Source: Niallia taxi (GTDB taxonomy: Bacteria; Bacillota; Bacilli; Bacillales; Cytobacillaceae). From it: a DNA stretch of 64,000 bases. The stretch is taken from positions 544,001-608,000 of the forward strand of contig NZ_CP102589.1 of the NCBI RefSeq assembly GCF_032818155.1, written 5' to 3'. Positions 8,263 through 17,628 of the stretch are shown here, in pieces; position 1 is the first letter of the stretch; every line of letters begins with the position of its first letter. Under the pieces are notes generated by a model, which was not told the origin of the DNA, did no database searches, and saw only the letters and a list, made by a program, of their open reading frames with translations. The translations under genes and the position numbers were made by a program.

Positions 8263-8962
8263 ATTAATTCTCCCTTCTTTTTTTCTTGTTACTTTTTTAT
8301 TCCCTATCCTTACAAAAAAATGAGTGAATTTTTTAAAAAACTTAAAAAAATAATAGAATAGGAAGCAGGCCTATTCATAGATTATGTAATGAGATATTAC
8401 AAATTAAGGTTTCCGAATGAAAGTTAGTAAATATATTAGTAAGTTTATATTTTAGCATAGTATCTATGTATTTATAGGAGAAAGCAGATTATCTTAAAAC
8501 GACCTTTAAAAGTGAATTGAAATTTATGTTAGAATTTCTTCGTTATTTATATTGTAGAAGTAGAAAATTGTAGAAATTTCCCGTTTTTTTGTGTGAAACA
8601 AGTCCTAAATAACGTTATGTGTTAATAAATATTACATGAGTTTGGCATAATCAGGGTATTGCTTTATATATAGAAATGCGGTTAATATAATAATCACATT
8701 AGTAAAATTATTCAAAAAACTTTTGGCGAATATGAATAATTGGAAGCTAATGAAATGATAGAAAGTGCCGATAAGAGGGAAGTAAAGCTAATTAGAAACA
8801 AAACTGTCACAAATTTTCAGATTTATTTAACTAGTTAAAAATTATACTGGACAGCAAAGACAGCAGTGTACTAGAATAGCAAATATGTTTCAAAGAAATA
8901 GAGAAAGAGCTTTGGAGATTTTGTTATTTTCAGAATACTTAAACAAAATGGGGGATTCAAAC
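8263..8962. other. Long intergenic region before livK
   Basis: About 700 bp of AT-rich spacer between a divergent lipoprotein gene and livK. Two CodY-like motifs are present: 8812-8826 (four mismatches) and 8925-8939 (three mismatches). I see no riboswitch, T-box or small ORF with a ribosome binding site. Confidence 0.5.
8925..8939. promoter_or_regulatory. Putative CodY box in the livK leader
   Basis: TATTTTCAGAATACT against the consensus AATTTTCWGAAAATT gives three mismatches, 23 bp before the livK start. CodY control of a branched-chain amino acid importer would be expected. Confidence 0.5.
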
Positions 8963-10132
8963 ATGAAAAAGAAGCTTAGTTATTTGTTAGCAACATCTGC
9001 TTTAGCGGCAGGAATCTTGGCTGGATGTAGTCCAAAAGGTGAAGGCGGCGCTAGCAGTGATGAAATAAAAATCGGTGTTAACTTGGAGCTTTCTGGCCAG
9101 GTAGCATCATATGGTCAGTCGTTAGAAAGCGGTATTGATTTGGCAATTGAAGAAATCAATGCAGACGGCGGAATCGACGGCAAAAAAATCGTTCCAGTAA
9201 AGGTTGATAATAAATCAGATCTTACTGAAGCAACAAATGGTGCTCTTAAACTAATTGATCAAGATAAAGTATCTGCAATTATCGGGGCTGCAACAAGCGG
9301 TGATACAGTTGCTCAAGTACAAATTGCAAATGATAAAAAGACAGTATTGCTTACTCCATCAGGAACGGCTCCAAATGTGACGGTAAACGATGATGGCTCT
9401 GTCAATGATTATGCATTCAGAACATCCTTTATCGATCCGTTCCAAGGAAATGTAGCAGCAAACTTCGCTTCGGAAAAACTGAATATTAAAAAAGCTGCAA
9501 TTTTTGCTGACAGTGCCAGCGACTATGCGAAAGGTTTAGCGGCTGCGTTTAAAGAAACCTTCGAAGCAAATGGGGGAGAAATTGTATCAGAAGAAGCTTA
9601 TGTGGCAAAGGATACAGATTTCAGCTCAACACTGACAAATATTAAAGCGAAAAAACCAGAGTTCGTATTTATCCCAGGTTATTATGAAGAGGTTGGACTA
9701 ATCATCAAGCAAGCTCGTGAAATGGGTATCACTGTTCCATTTATGGGAGCTGACGGCTGGGATTCACCGAAGCTTATCGAACTTGCTGGTGCAGAAAACT
9801 TAAACAACACATTTATCACAAACCATTACTCTTCTGAGGATCCAGATGAAAGCATTCAAAAATTCGTTACAGCATTTAATGACAAGTACAGCAAGAGCCC
9901 TGACGCATTCAATGCACTTGGCTATGACTCTGTATACTTATTGAAGGATGCTATTGAAAGAGCTGGAAGCACAGATTCGGAAAAAGTGAAAGATGCATTA
10001 GCTGAAACAAAAGACCTGTCCTTGATCACTGGTGTAGTTACAATTGATGAAAATCATAACCCAATCAAATCGGCAACAGTGCTTGAATATAAGGATGGAA
10101 AGCAAGTCTTTAACTCAAAGGTTAATCCTTAA
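8963..10132 (+). CDS. livK: Branched-chain amino acid ABC transporter substrate-binding lipoprotein
   Basis: 389 residues from the ATG at 8963, chosen because it opens a proper lipoprotein signal (MKKKLSYLL, lipobox LAGC, Cys22) and has GGGGG 8 nt upstream. An upstream in-frame ATG at 8885 would bury the signal. The mature part is a Peripla_BP_6 (LivJ/BraC) bilobed binding domain with KIGVNLELSGQVASYGQS at the start and DKVSAIIGAATSG near 105. It captures Leu/Ile/Val or similar amino acids at the membrane surface. It is first in livKHMGF, separated from livH by a hairpin that should make it the most abundant subunit. Confidence 0.9.
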   Translation: MKKKLSYLLATSALAAGILAGCSPKGEGGASSDEIKIGVNLELSGQVASYGQSLESGIDLAIEEINADGGIDGKKIVPVKVDNKSDLTEATNGALKLIDQDKVSAIIGAATSGDTVAQVQIANDKKTVLLTPSGTAPNVTVNDDGSVNDYAFRTSFIDPFQGNVAANFASEKLNIKKAAIFADSASDYAKGLAAAFKETFEANGGEIVSEEAYVAKDTDFSSTLTNIKAKKPEFVFIPGYYEEVGLIIKQAREMGITVPFMGADGWDSPKLIELAGAENLNNTFITNHYSSEDPDESIQKFVTAFNDKYSKSPDAFNALGYDSVYLLKDAIERAGSTDSEKVKDALAETKDLSLITGVVTIDENHNPIKSATVLEYKDGKQVFNSKVNP

Positions 10133-10140
10133 TAGTTCAA

Positions 10141-10172
10141 AAAATGGGGGGGAGCATCCTCCCTATTTTTAT
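10141..10172 (+). terminator. Leaky terminator between livK and livH
   Basis: The GGGGGGAG/CCTCCC hairpin with flanking AAT/ATT pairs is followed by TTTTTATATTTT. It probably allows partial read-through into the permease and ATPase genes. Confidence 0.7.
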
Positions 10173-10219
10173 ATTTTAGGAGAAAAAAAGGTTAGTTTTG
10201 GAAAAAGGAGTGAGAGAAC

Positions 10220-11095
10220 ATGGAATGGATACAGCAGCTTGTCAACGGCATCTCTCTTGGCAGCATTTACGCACTTATTGCATTAGGTTATACGATGGTT
10301 TACGGAATTATTAAACTGATAAACTTCGCCCATGGAGATGTCTTTATGATTGGCGCCTTTATTGGCTTTTATTCGATTACTGGATGGGGGCTTAGCTTCT
10401 TTCCTGCCTTGCTTGTATCGATGGCAGCTTGTGCTGTTTTCGGAGTAATCATTGAAAGAATTGCTTACAAGAGGCTTCGTAATGCTACGAGGATAGCGGC
10501 GTTAATTACAGCTATCGGCGTATCCTTATTAATAGAATATGTATTTATTTACTTTAGGGGAGCCGGTCTTGTTGCTTACCCGAATGTATTGCCAACAAAA
10601 ACTTTTGACTTCTTTGGTGCTCAAATCAGCAGCAAGTCATTATTAATCCTAGGAACATCTGTAACATTAATGCTTATATTGCAATTTATCGTTCATAAAA
10701 CAAAAACAGGAAAAGCAATGCGTGCCGTTTCTCATGATATGGATGCAGCAAGACTTATGGGAATAAATGTAGACAGAACTATTTCTGCTACGTTTGCGAT
10801 TGGATCGGCATTAGCAGGTGCTGCCGGAGTTATCTTCGGTGCATATTACACAAAAATTGAACCATTAATGGGAGTCATTCCAGGCCTGAAGGCGTTCGTT
10901 GCTGCAGTACTAGGCGGCATCGGCATCATACCAGGAGCAATGATCGGAGGGCTTATATTAGGCCTTGTCGAAACGGTTGTAAGTGCATTAGGCTTCTCGC
11001 TTTGGAGAGATGCTGCTGCATTTATCATTTTAATTTTGATTCTTATCTTCAGGCCTGCAGGCATTTTAGGCAAGAATACGAAAGAGAAAGTGTAG
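10220..11095 (+). CDS. livH: Branched-chain amino acid ABC permease LivH
   Basis: 291 residues, about eight membrane helices, BPD_transp_2 family. Characteristic segments are ALIALGYTMVYGIIKLINFAHGD near 20-45 and the conserved AVSHDMDAARLMGINVDR cytoplasmic loop near 170-187 that docks on the ATPases. The start has AAAGGAGTGAGAGAAC upstream. It forms the pore with LivM, whose gene follows after 9 bp. It transports branched-chain amino acids inward. Confidence 0.92.
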   Translation: MEWIQQLVNGISLGSIYALIALGYTMVYGIIKLINFAHGDVFMIGAFIGFYSITGWGLSFFPALLVSMAACAVFGVIIERIAYKRLRNATRIAALITAIGVSLLIEYVFIYFRGAGLVAYPNVLPTKTFDFFGAQISSKSLLILGTSVTLMLILQFIVHKTKTGKAMRAVSHDMDAARLMGINVDRTISATFAIGSALAGAAGVIFGAYYTKIEPLMGVIPGLKAFVAAVLGGIGIIPGAMIGGLILGLVETVVSALGFSLWRDAAAFIILILILIFRPAGILGKNTKEKV

Positions 11096-11104
11096 GTGAG
11101 AACG

Positions 11105-12043
11105 ATGAAAAAATCAAAAAGTTTTTGGGTATTTTTGGTGCTTTCCATTATTGCCTACAGTGTAATCCAATATTTAATAACATATCAAGTAATTGACTCT
11201 GTATACAGCAATATGATTATCTTAACAGCAATTAATATTATGCTGGCAGTTAGTTTGCATCTTGTAATTGGGATAACTGGTCAGTTCTCTATTGGACATG
11301 CCGGATTCCTTGCTGTTGGTGCGTATGTATCAGCAATTGTAACGATGAAATTACAGCTTCCTTTCCCTGTAGCAATTATAGCAGGTGGTGTGGTTGCTGC
11401 TTTAGCTGGATTATTGGTTGGGATTCCGACCTTGAGATTAAGAGGAGATTATCTAGCGATTGCCACACTCGGATTTGCAGAAATTATTCGTATATTCTTT
11501 TTAAATATTGATTATGTTGGTGGAGCTGCTGGTATGCAGGTTTCTCACTTAACTACATGGACATATGCATTTATTTGCTTGTTCATCACTGTTTTGGTCA
11601 TTGTAAACTTCACGAACTCACGACATGGCCGTGCCGCAATCTCCATTAGAGAAAATGAGATTGCAGCAGACGCAATGGGAATAAACACGACTTATTATAA
11701 AGTTGCTGCATTTGCAATTGGCTCTTTGTTCGCTGGGGTTGCCGGAGCATTGCAGGCACATAATTTCTATATTATCAGTCCAACCAACTTTGGTTTTTTA
11801 AAGTCCTTTGACATTCTTATTTATGTTGTTTTAGGCGGATTAGGAAGCTTGTCCGGTTCCGTGATAGCAGCTGTCTTCTTAACGATTATTTCAACATTTC
11901 TGCAGGACTATCCATCAACACGGATGATTATTTACAGCCTTGTTCTTGTTATTGTGATGCTGTATCGTCCGAAAGGATTGATGGGTACGATGGAGATCAC
12001 TGATTTATTCAAGCGGAAAGGAGGCGGCTCAAATGACAAATAA
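11105..12043 (+). CDS. livM: Branched-chain amino acid ABC permease LivM
   Basis: 312 residues. ATG at 11105 is preferred to GTG at 11096 because AGGTGAG lies 4-10 nt before it. This BPD_transp_2 permease has the GQFSIGHAGFLAVGAYVSA block near 60 and the ATPase-docking AISIRENEIAADAMGIN near 180. It is shorter than enteric LivM, which has extra N-terminal helices, and matches the usual Bacillus length. The 3' end overlaps livG by 11 bp, so translation is coupled. Confidence 0.92.
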   Translation: MKKSKSFWVFLVLSIIAYSVIQYLITYQVIDSVYSNMIILTAINIMLAVSLHLVIGITGQFSIGHAGFLAVGAYVSAIVTMKLQLPFPVAIIAGGVVAALAGLLVGIPTLRLRGDYLAIATLGFAEIIRIFFLNIDYVGGAAGMQVSHLTTWTYAFICLFITVLVIVNFTNSRHGRAAISIRENEIAADAMGINTTYYKVAAFAIGSLFAGVAGALQAHNFYIISPTNFGFLKSFDILIYVVLGGLGSLSGSVIAAVFLTIISTFLQDYPSTRMIIYSLVLVIVMLYRPKGLMGTMEITDLFKRKGGGSNDK

Positions 12044-12815
12044 TACAGCTCTATTGCAAGTGAAGGGTGCAGGCATTCAATTTGGTGGTCTAAAGGCAGT
12101 ATCAGAAATCAATATAGAGCTTAACCGCGGCGAATTGATTGGCTTAATAGGACCGAATGGTGCAGGGAAAACAACAACCTTCAACATGCTAACAGGTGTG
12201 TATGCACCAACAGAAGGAGAAATTGTGTTTGATGGGAAAAAGCTGACGGGTCTAAAGCCGTTCCAAGTAACAAGACGCGGTATCAGCAGAACCTTCCAGA
12301 ATATTCGTCTTTTCAATGAGTTAACTGTCCTTGATAATGTTAAGGTTGCTTATCATTCCTTAGCAAAGCATTCCATGATAAGCAGCATTCTTCGCCTTCC
12401 TTCCCATTTTGCTGGTGAGAAGGAAATGGAGGAAAAGTCAATTGAGTTCCTGAAAATCTTTCAGCTTGAACGTTATAAAGATGAAAAGGCAAAAAACCTG
12501 CCGTACGGCCAACAGCGGAGACTGGAAATTGCCAGAGCACTTGCTGCAGGACCTAAATTGCTTTTGCTTGATGAGCCTGCAGCCGGCATGAATCCTCAAG
12601 AAACACATGAGCTCATGGAGCTGATTGCATTTATTAGAAAGCAGTTTGACTTAACAATTCTTTTGATTGAGCATGATATGCCGCTTGTTATGGGAATCTG
12701 TGAGCGCATTTATGTTTTGGATCATGGACAGCTGATAGCAGCAGGAACTCCTGATGTAATCCGCAATCATCCAAAGGTAATTGAGGCATATTTAGGCGAG
12801 GAGGTTTCAGAATAA
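12033..12815 (+). CDS. livG: Branched-chain amino acid ABC ATPase LivG
   Basis: 260 residues. Walker A GPNGAGKTT is at 40-48, the signature is a LivG-typical variant LPYGQQRR at 156-163, Walker B LLLLDEP at 176-182 and the switch His in IEHDM near 216. A C-terminal BCA extension (DVIRNHPKVIEAYLG) is characteristic. AAAGGAGG precedes the start inside livM. It pairs with LivF on the LivHM pore. Confidence 0.93.
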   Translation: MTNNTALLQVKGAGIQFGGLKAVSEINIELNRGELIGLIGPNGAGKTTTFNMLTGVYAPTEGEIVFDGKKLTGLKPFQVTRRGISRTFQNIRLFNELTVLDNVKVAYHSLAKHSMISSILRLPSHFAGEKEMEEKSIEFLKIFQLERYKDEKAKNLPYGQQRRLEIARALAAGPKLLLLDEPAAGMNPQETHELMELIAFIRKQFDLTILLIEHDMPLVMGICERIYVLDHGQLIAAGTPDVIRNHPKVIEAYLGEEVSE

Positions 12816-13522
12816 TGCTGAAAGTAGAAGACATCAATGTTTATTATGGAAATATCCAAGCATTAAAGGGAGTCAGCCTCGAGGTGAACGAAGGTGAAAT
12901 TGTAACGCTTATCGGAGCAAACGGTGCAGGAAAAAGCACCCTTCTCAAAACATTGTCAGGACTGTTAAAACCGAAAAAAGGCAGCATCCAGTATTTGGGT
13001 AAGCCTATTTCAGGAAAAGCTGCTCAAACAATTGTTAAAGCAGGTATTTCCCACGTACCAGAAGGACGCAGAGTTTTCGCCAACATGACAGTTGAAGAAA
13101 ATCTTGAATTAGGCGCCTATTTGCGTAATGATAAAAATGAGATAAAAAAAGACCTAGAAAAGGTATATGAGGTGTTTCCAAGATTACAGGAACGGAAAAA
13201 GCAGTTGTCTGGAACGCTTTCAGGCGGTGAGCAGCAGATGCTTGCAATGGGAAGAGCTATCATGGCAAGACCAAAGCTATTATTGCTTGATGAACCATCC
13301 ATGGGCTTAGCTCCCCTGTTTGTTAAGACAATATTTAAAGTAATTCAGGAAATAAATCAAAGTGGAACAACCATTTTATTAGTAGAACAAAACGCCAATA
13401 TGGCTCTGTCGATTGCAGACAGAGGCTATGTCATCGAAACAGGCAAGGTTGTGCTGTCAGGCACAGCTGCTGAGCTGCAAGAAAGTGACGACTTAAAGCA
13501 AGCCTATCTTGGCGGGCATTGA
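12815..13522 (+). CDS. livF: Branched-chain amino acid ABC ATPase LivF
   Basis: 235 residues. Walker A GANGAGKST is at 34-42, the LSGGEQQM signature near 135 and Walker B LLLLDEPSMGLAP near 155. The LivF-type VEQN takes the place of an H-loop EHD. The ATG shares one base with the livG stop. It is the last gene of the operon, followed by a strong terminator at 13533-13562. Confidence 0.93.
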   Translation: MLKVEDINVYYGNIQALKGVSLEVNEGEIVTLIGANGAGKSTLLKTLSGLLKPKKGSIQYLGKPISGKAAQTIVKAGISHVPEGRRVFANMTVEENLELGAYLRNDKNEIKKDLEKVYEVFPRLQERKKQLSGTLSGGEQQMLAMGRAIMARPKLLLLDEPSMGLAPLFVKTIFKVIQEINQSGTTILLVEQNANMALSIADRGYVIETGKVVLSGTAAELQESDDLKQAYLGGH

Positions 13523-13532
13523 TGATTTTGGT

Positions 13533-13562
13533 AAGCTGCCTTTAGCGAGGCGGCTTTTTTTT
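13533..13562 (+). terminator. Terminator of the liv operon
   Basis: AAGCTGCCT / AGGCGGCTT stem with one G-T pair followed by eight T. Confidence 0.85.
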
Positions 13563-13778
13563 ATGGGGAGAAGTAAAAAAAATTTGCATATTTATATAAT
13601 CCTTAAGTGAATTAAGTGGATAATTGGATAAGAAGTGATTACAAAGTAGTACCATTACCACTTATGTCCTTGTAAAATAAAAAGGGATTAAATGTATTCG
13701 TTTTCAGTGCTTGGATGGTGCGATTAACTAGCAGGCGGATAAGACATTAAAAAACAACTTCTAACAGGGGGTTAAATC

Positions 13779-14771
13779 ATGAATTTACTTATAACAGGCG
13801 GTGCTGGGTTCATCGGCAGCAATTTCATCCGCTATATGCTTGATGCATATTCTGATATGAATATTGTTAATCTAGACTTACTGACATATGCAGGAAATTT
13901 TAATAGCTTAGCTGATTTCGAAAATAATCCTCACCATCATTTTGTCCGAGGCAGCATTACAAATTTTGAGCTTATCACTCATTTGCTGGATGTTCATAAC
14001 ATAGAAGCTATTATCAACTTTGCAGCAGAATCCCATGTTGACAGAAGCATTGTTAATCCAGGTGCCTTTGTGGAAACAAATGTGCAAGGAACATTGACTT
14101 TATTGGAGGCAGCAAAGGAGAAACGGGTCGGCAGGTTCATTCATATCTCGACAGATGAAGTTTATGGCAGTCTTGGCAAGGAGGGTTGTTTCACAGAGCA
14201 TAGCCAGCTTGCCCCGAATAGTCCTTATGCAGCAAGCAAGGCGGCAAGTGATATGCTTGTGCGTTCTTACTATAAGACATATGGTTTAGATGTGAATATA
14301 ACAAGATGTTCTAATAACTATGGGCCATACCAATTTCCAGAAAAACTTATTCCGTTACTCATTACAAATGGTGTTGATGGGGAGATTCTCCCTGTTTATG
14401 GAGACGGAGAAAATATCCGTGATTGGATTCATGTTAAGGATCATTGTGCTGCTATTGACTGTGTGCTGCGAAAAGGAAAAAAGGGTGAAGTATATAATAT
14501 AGGCGGAAGAACAGAGATGACCAATAATGAAATAGCCCATCTTATCATGGATAGGTTGAACCTTCCAGAAGACAGGCTAAAGTATGTGGAAGACCGTCCA
14601 GGCCATGATTACCGTTATGCTATTGATCCTATGAAGATAGAGCAGGAGCTTGGCTGGAGGCCTGCCTATACATTTGCAGCCGGTATGAAAGAGACGGTAG
14701 ACTGGTATCTAACAAATGAATCATGGTGGCGTCCTTTGAAGGAAATACATGCGGGCAGCAAAAATGGTTAG
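13779..14771 (+). CDS. rfbB: dTDP-glucose 4,6-dehydratase
   Basis: 330 residues of the extended short-chain dehydrogenase family. The NAD-binding TGGAGFIGSNFIR is at 6-18, STDEVYG (catalytic Thr, Asp, Glu) near 127-133 and the YAASK Tyr/Lys pair near 150. It converts dTDP-glucose to dTDP-4-keto-6-deoxyglucose, the branch point to rhamnose and other deoxysugars. Normally it sits with rfbA, rfbC and rfbD, but here no partner is in view and both neighbours are unrelated. Either the other steps are encoded elsewhere or it serves a spore or cell-surface sugar pathway. A GGGGG site lies upstream of the start. Related UDP-sugar epimerases are less likely given the full RmlB motif set. Confidence 0.88.
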   Translation: MNLLITGGAGFIGSNFIRYMLDAYSDMNIVNLDLLTYAGNFNSLADFENNPHHHFVRGSITNFELITHLLDVHNIEAIINFAAESHVDRSIVNPGAFVETNVQGTLTLLEAAKEKRVGRFIHISTDEVYGSLGKEGCFTEHSQLAPNSPYAASKAASDMLVRSYYKTYGLDVNITRCSNNYGPYQFPEKLIPLLITNGVDGEILPVYGDGENIRDWIHVKDHCAAIDCVLRKGKKGEVYNIGGRTEMTNNEIAHLIMDRLNLPEDRLKYVEDRPGHDYRYAIDPMKIEQELGWRPAYTFAAGMKETVDWYLTNESWWRPLKEIHAGSKNG

Positions 14772-14810
14772 AAATCAAGGTAACTATTGGTTTTTAGTAG
14801 TTGTTAATAA

Positions 14811-14842
14811 AAGCACACTAAAAGGAATAAAAGTGTGCTTCT
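14811..14842 (-). terminator. Terminator of the FAD oxidoreductase gene
   Basis: AAGCACACT / AGTGTGCTT hairpin. The T-run lies on the minus strand, so it serves the gene ending at 14850, though it may act weakly on rfbB too. Confidence 0.8.
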
Positions 14843-14849
14843 CCATTAT

Positions 14850-16046
14850 TTACCGCTGATAAATGGATAGGTCAGGATGGCTGCCCTTTGTGATTACATC
14901 ACGAAGTATCTTCGCTAATGCCATACTGTAGACAAGCCCATTATCACCATAAGCCATCAAAAAATAACAGTTTGGAAACTCCTCATATTCTCCAATTAAC
15001 GGCAGTCCATCATGTGTTCCTCCATAAAAAGCACCTAAATAGTATTCAGCGTGGATGTCCAATTCAGGAAATAGCTTTTTGCATTCTTTGATAAGCTTTT
15101 CTTTTCGGCTGATGATTTTTGAATCTCGCTTATCGGCATTCGCTGTATTTTCGTCAAAGCCGCCTATGATAATGCGGTTATCAAGCGTTGTTCTCATATA
15201 GATGTAAGGGCGGGCCGTTTCCCATATCAATGTCCGCTTATGCCAGCTTGAGAAATCTTCGATGGGGTTTGTAACGACAGCATAGGAGCTTGCCAGCACA
15301 CTGTTTTTTTCATTTCTAAATTCAAGATTTTCATAGCCTGCAGCGAAAATCACATGCTTTGCAGTAATAGAATGGCCTTTGTCTGTGTATAAGACTGCCT
15401 GATTATTTTCTAGCTTCTTACCGTTGATCCTCGTGTTCTCATAAATAGCTACACCTTTTTTTACTGCACCATCGATTAGAGCATGATTGAATTTAAATGG
15501 GTTAAGCTCACCATCATTATACGTATAAAGTGCCTTGTATTTCCCGAAACCGTATTTCTCTTTTATTTCCTGTTCGGACAGCAAAACTGCCTGAAAACCA
15601 TGCTTTTGAAGATAGGCATACTCTTTTTCCAGTTTTTCGATATCCTCTGGATAGCTTGCATAATAAAGGCTGTCTCTCCGTTTAAAGTCAGAGGATATAT
15701 CAAGTGCATTTGCCGCACCTTCTATGTCATTGATTGCTTCTTCACATAATTTCAAATGCCTTATAGCCATATCTTCACCGAAGCTGTTCACAAGCTCAAA
15801 TAGCATCTTATCGCCAAGATACTGAATAAGTGCTGTGTTTGTTGTGGTGCTGCCTTCCCCTACTCTCCGTTTGTCGACTACTGCAACCTTCAGTCCTGTA
15901 TCCTTTAAGTAATGGGCACATTGGGCACCAGAGCTGCCCGCACCTATAATAAGAACATCACAGCTTATATCCTCGCCAAGACTAGGATACACAGGGGATT
16001 CAGGGAAGGTAGTTGGCCAATAGTAGTTTCCAGATTGCAATTTCAT
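14850..16046 (-). CDS. FAD-dependent amino-acid/amine oxidase family protein (DAO)
   Basis: 398 residues. An N-terminal FAD-binding VLIIGAGSSGAQCAHYL is near 32-48 with the ribose-binding acidic residue following in VAVVDKRRVG. A C-terminal LPLIGEYEEFPNCYFLMAYGDNGLVYS closes the flavin site. This is the DAO fold of glycine/sarcosine oxidases and PuuB-type gamma-glutamylputrescine oxidases. Genes of this architecture are often annotated as PuuB-like, but no polyamine genes are near, so the substrate is unknown. It is a single gene, convergent with rfbB. Confidence 0.8.
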   Translation of the reverse strand: MKLQSGNYYWPTTFPESPVYPSLGEDISCDVLIIGAGSSGAQCAHYLKDTGLKVAVVDKRRVGEGSTTTNTALIQYLGDKMLFELVNSFGEDMAIRHLKLCEEAINDIEGAANALDISSDFKRRDSLYYASYPEDIEKLEKEYAYLQKHGFQAVLLSEQEIKEKYGFGKYKALYTYNDGELNPFKFNHALIDGAVKKGVAIYENTRINGKKLENNQAVLYTDKGHSITAKHVIFAAGYENLEFRNEKNSVLASSYAVVTNPIEDFSSWHKRTLIWETARPYIYMRTTLDNRIIIGGFDENTANADKRDSKIISRKEKLIKECKKLFPELDIHAEYYLGAFYGGTHDGLPLIGEYEEFPNCYFLMAYGDNGLVYSMALAKILRDVITKGSHPDLSIYQR

Positions 16047-16157
16047 TGCATATTTCCCCTCTCATGTTTAATCTGATACTATTAAAATCAATCTAAATTA
16101 GCATGTCCTAAAATTTTCAGTTTTACTAATCGAAAAATAAGTAAAGAGGCAGAAGAT

Positions 16158-16496
16158 ATGACACCATTTACAAAAAAGGTAATAGAAATCATTCAATCGA
16201 TTCCAACAGGGAAAGTAATGACATATGGACAAATTGCAAGGATAGCTGGAAGTCCGAGAGGTGCGAGGCAAGTGGTCAGAATACTGCACAGCTCCAGCCA
16301 AAAATACCAGCTTCCTTGGCATCGAGTAGTTAATGCACAAGGAGCCATAGTGATAAAAGCCGAGGAAGGAAATTCACTTCAGAAGCATCTGCTTGAGGAC
16401 GAGGGCGTCATTTTTTATAGAGAAGGTGAATTGGAGCTGAATAAGTATCAGCATTTCCCTCTCGAAGAATGGGAAAGAGACTATTTTGAGGAATAA
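16158..16496 (+). CDS. Alkyltransferase-like protein (ATL), MGMT homolog without catalytic Cys
   Basis: 112 residues covering only the DNA-binding domain of O6-alkylguanine-DNA alkyltransferases. The recognition helix region TYGQIARIAGSPRGARQVV is at 22-40. The reactive PCHRV motif reads LPWHRV here, with Trp54 in place of Cys. That is the diagnostic change of ATL proteins, which bind O6-alkylguanine tightly and hand the lesion to nucleotide excision repair instead of repairing it. AAGAGG precedes the start. It is a single gene with no other DNA-repair gene nearby. Confidence 0.9.
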   Translation: MTPFTKKVIEIIQSIPTGKVMTYGQIARIAGSPRGARQVVRILHSSSQKYQLPWHRVVNAQGAIVIKAEEGNSLQKHLLEDEGVIFYREGELELNKYQHFPLEEWERDYFEE

Positions 16497-16504
16497 AGAA
16501 GGCG

Positions 16505-16535
16505 AAAAAACTCCAAAACTTAGTTGTTTTGGAGT
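16505..16535. terminator. Bidirectional terminator
   Basis: ACTCCAAAAC / GTTTTGGAGT hairpin between convergent genes ending at 16496 and 16537. The T-run is strongest for the minus strand. Confidence 0.85.
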
Positions 16536-16536
16536 C

Positions 16537-17628
16537 TCAATGGTCCATTAATGTGACCTTGTTCATTTCTCGTAAGCCCTTCTGTAAAGCCTGGCTGAAT
16601 TGATCAGGTTTATCCATCATGACATTATGTCCTGCGTTTGCGATGGAAATCATGTTTTTGTATGGTGCCTTAATAAGCGGGTAGTATTGTTCAAATAAAT
16701 ACTTAAAATGTAAGTCATACTGCCCTACTATGTATATAACAGGTACAGAATAGCTTGAAGATTGCTCTCTAATATCATGCTTTATTGCATATTCGGATAG
16801 AGGTGCCTGAAGCTTTTCCTTCCTTAGAAAATAGCTTAAGTGTCTTAAAGAAAAATATGGAGAAACTGCCCCTGCCTTTAAAAAGGCAAAGGAATCAGAC
16901 ATATATGAAATATAATTTTTTGCTATTTTATACATTTTAACAACGGCTGCTTCTGTCGCCTTTAAGCTGTCATGGAGCCCTTTTTGCAGTCGCTCTAGTA
17001 TTTCCGCATCCTTCTCAGATCCTTGAACGAGAGCTTTTTTTCGGATTTCCGCAGCCATAAGAGCTGCCCCATCATTTAAATGGACGATTTGAGAAATACC
17101 AACATATGCTTTAGTCAGCTCTGGATAGCGCTGCACAAATAGACTTCCAATCGTCGTTCCCCATGAGTGACCCATAATGATGATTCTGTCCTGATTAAAT
17201 CGTTTTGAGAGATACAGGACAATTTCATGAATATCCTCAACAACCTGGTCTGCAGAGAGAGAAGCAATAATTGTGTCTGCCTTTTTCTTGTTAAGAAAAT
17301 AAGTTCTGCCAGTATTGCGCTGATCCCAGTTAACAACTGTATAATCATGTTCCCAGCCATATTGGTATTTATGCAGCACAGGCGTCATTGGTGTACCTGG
17401 ACCACCATGAAGAAAAAGAATAATAGGATTGCTGATATTTTGTCCTCTTATATAAAGATATTGTTGGATACCGCCTATCTCCATTATCACCTCTTGATCA
17501 ATCCCATGTTGTGAGTGAATTCTATGCTTTCGACGTATCGAATTTGCTAGAATCCACCGGAACAGCAATAAGATAAAAAGAAGAAGGAGGAACATATCCA
17601 ATATTGTTATGAAATTTATTTTCGGCAA
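16537..17628 (-). CDS. Membrane-anchored alpha/beta hydrolase (proline iminopeptidase-like)
   Basis: 363 residues. One N-terminal membrane helix (about 6-27) is followed by basic residues, so the catalytic domain probably stays cytoplasmic-side or anchored. HGGPG at 74-78 forms the oxyanion hole, GHSWG has the nucleophile at Ser155, and the acid in VGQYD (about 308) and His in NAGHN (about 340) complete the triad. The HGGPG and WDQRNTGRT motifs are those of the S33 prolyl aminopeptidase group, but substrate is not predictable. The TTG start at 17628 is supported by AAGGAGGG 8 nt upstream. Confidence 0.8.
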   Translation of the reverse strand: MPKINFITILDMFLLLLFILLLFRWILANSIRRKHRIHSQHGIDQEVIMEIGGIQQYLYIRGQNISNPIILFLHGGPGTPMTPVLHKYQYGWEHDYTVVNWDQRNTGRTYFLNKKKADTIIASLSADQVVEDIHEIVLYLSKRFNQDRIIIMGHSWGTTIGSLFVQRYPELTKAYVGISQIVHLNDGAALMAAEIRKKALVQGSEKDAEILERLQKGLHDSLKATEAAVVKMYKIAKNYISYMSDSFAFLKAGAVSPYFSLRHLSYFLRKEKLQAPLSEYAIKHDIREQSSSYSVPVIYIVGQYDLHFKYLFEQYYPLIKAPYKNMISIANAGHNVMMDKPDQFSQALQKGLREMNKVTLMDH

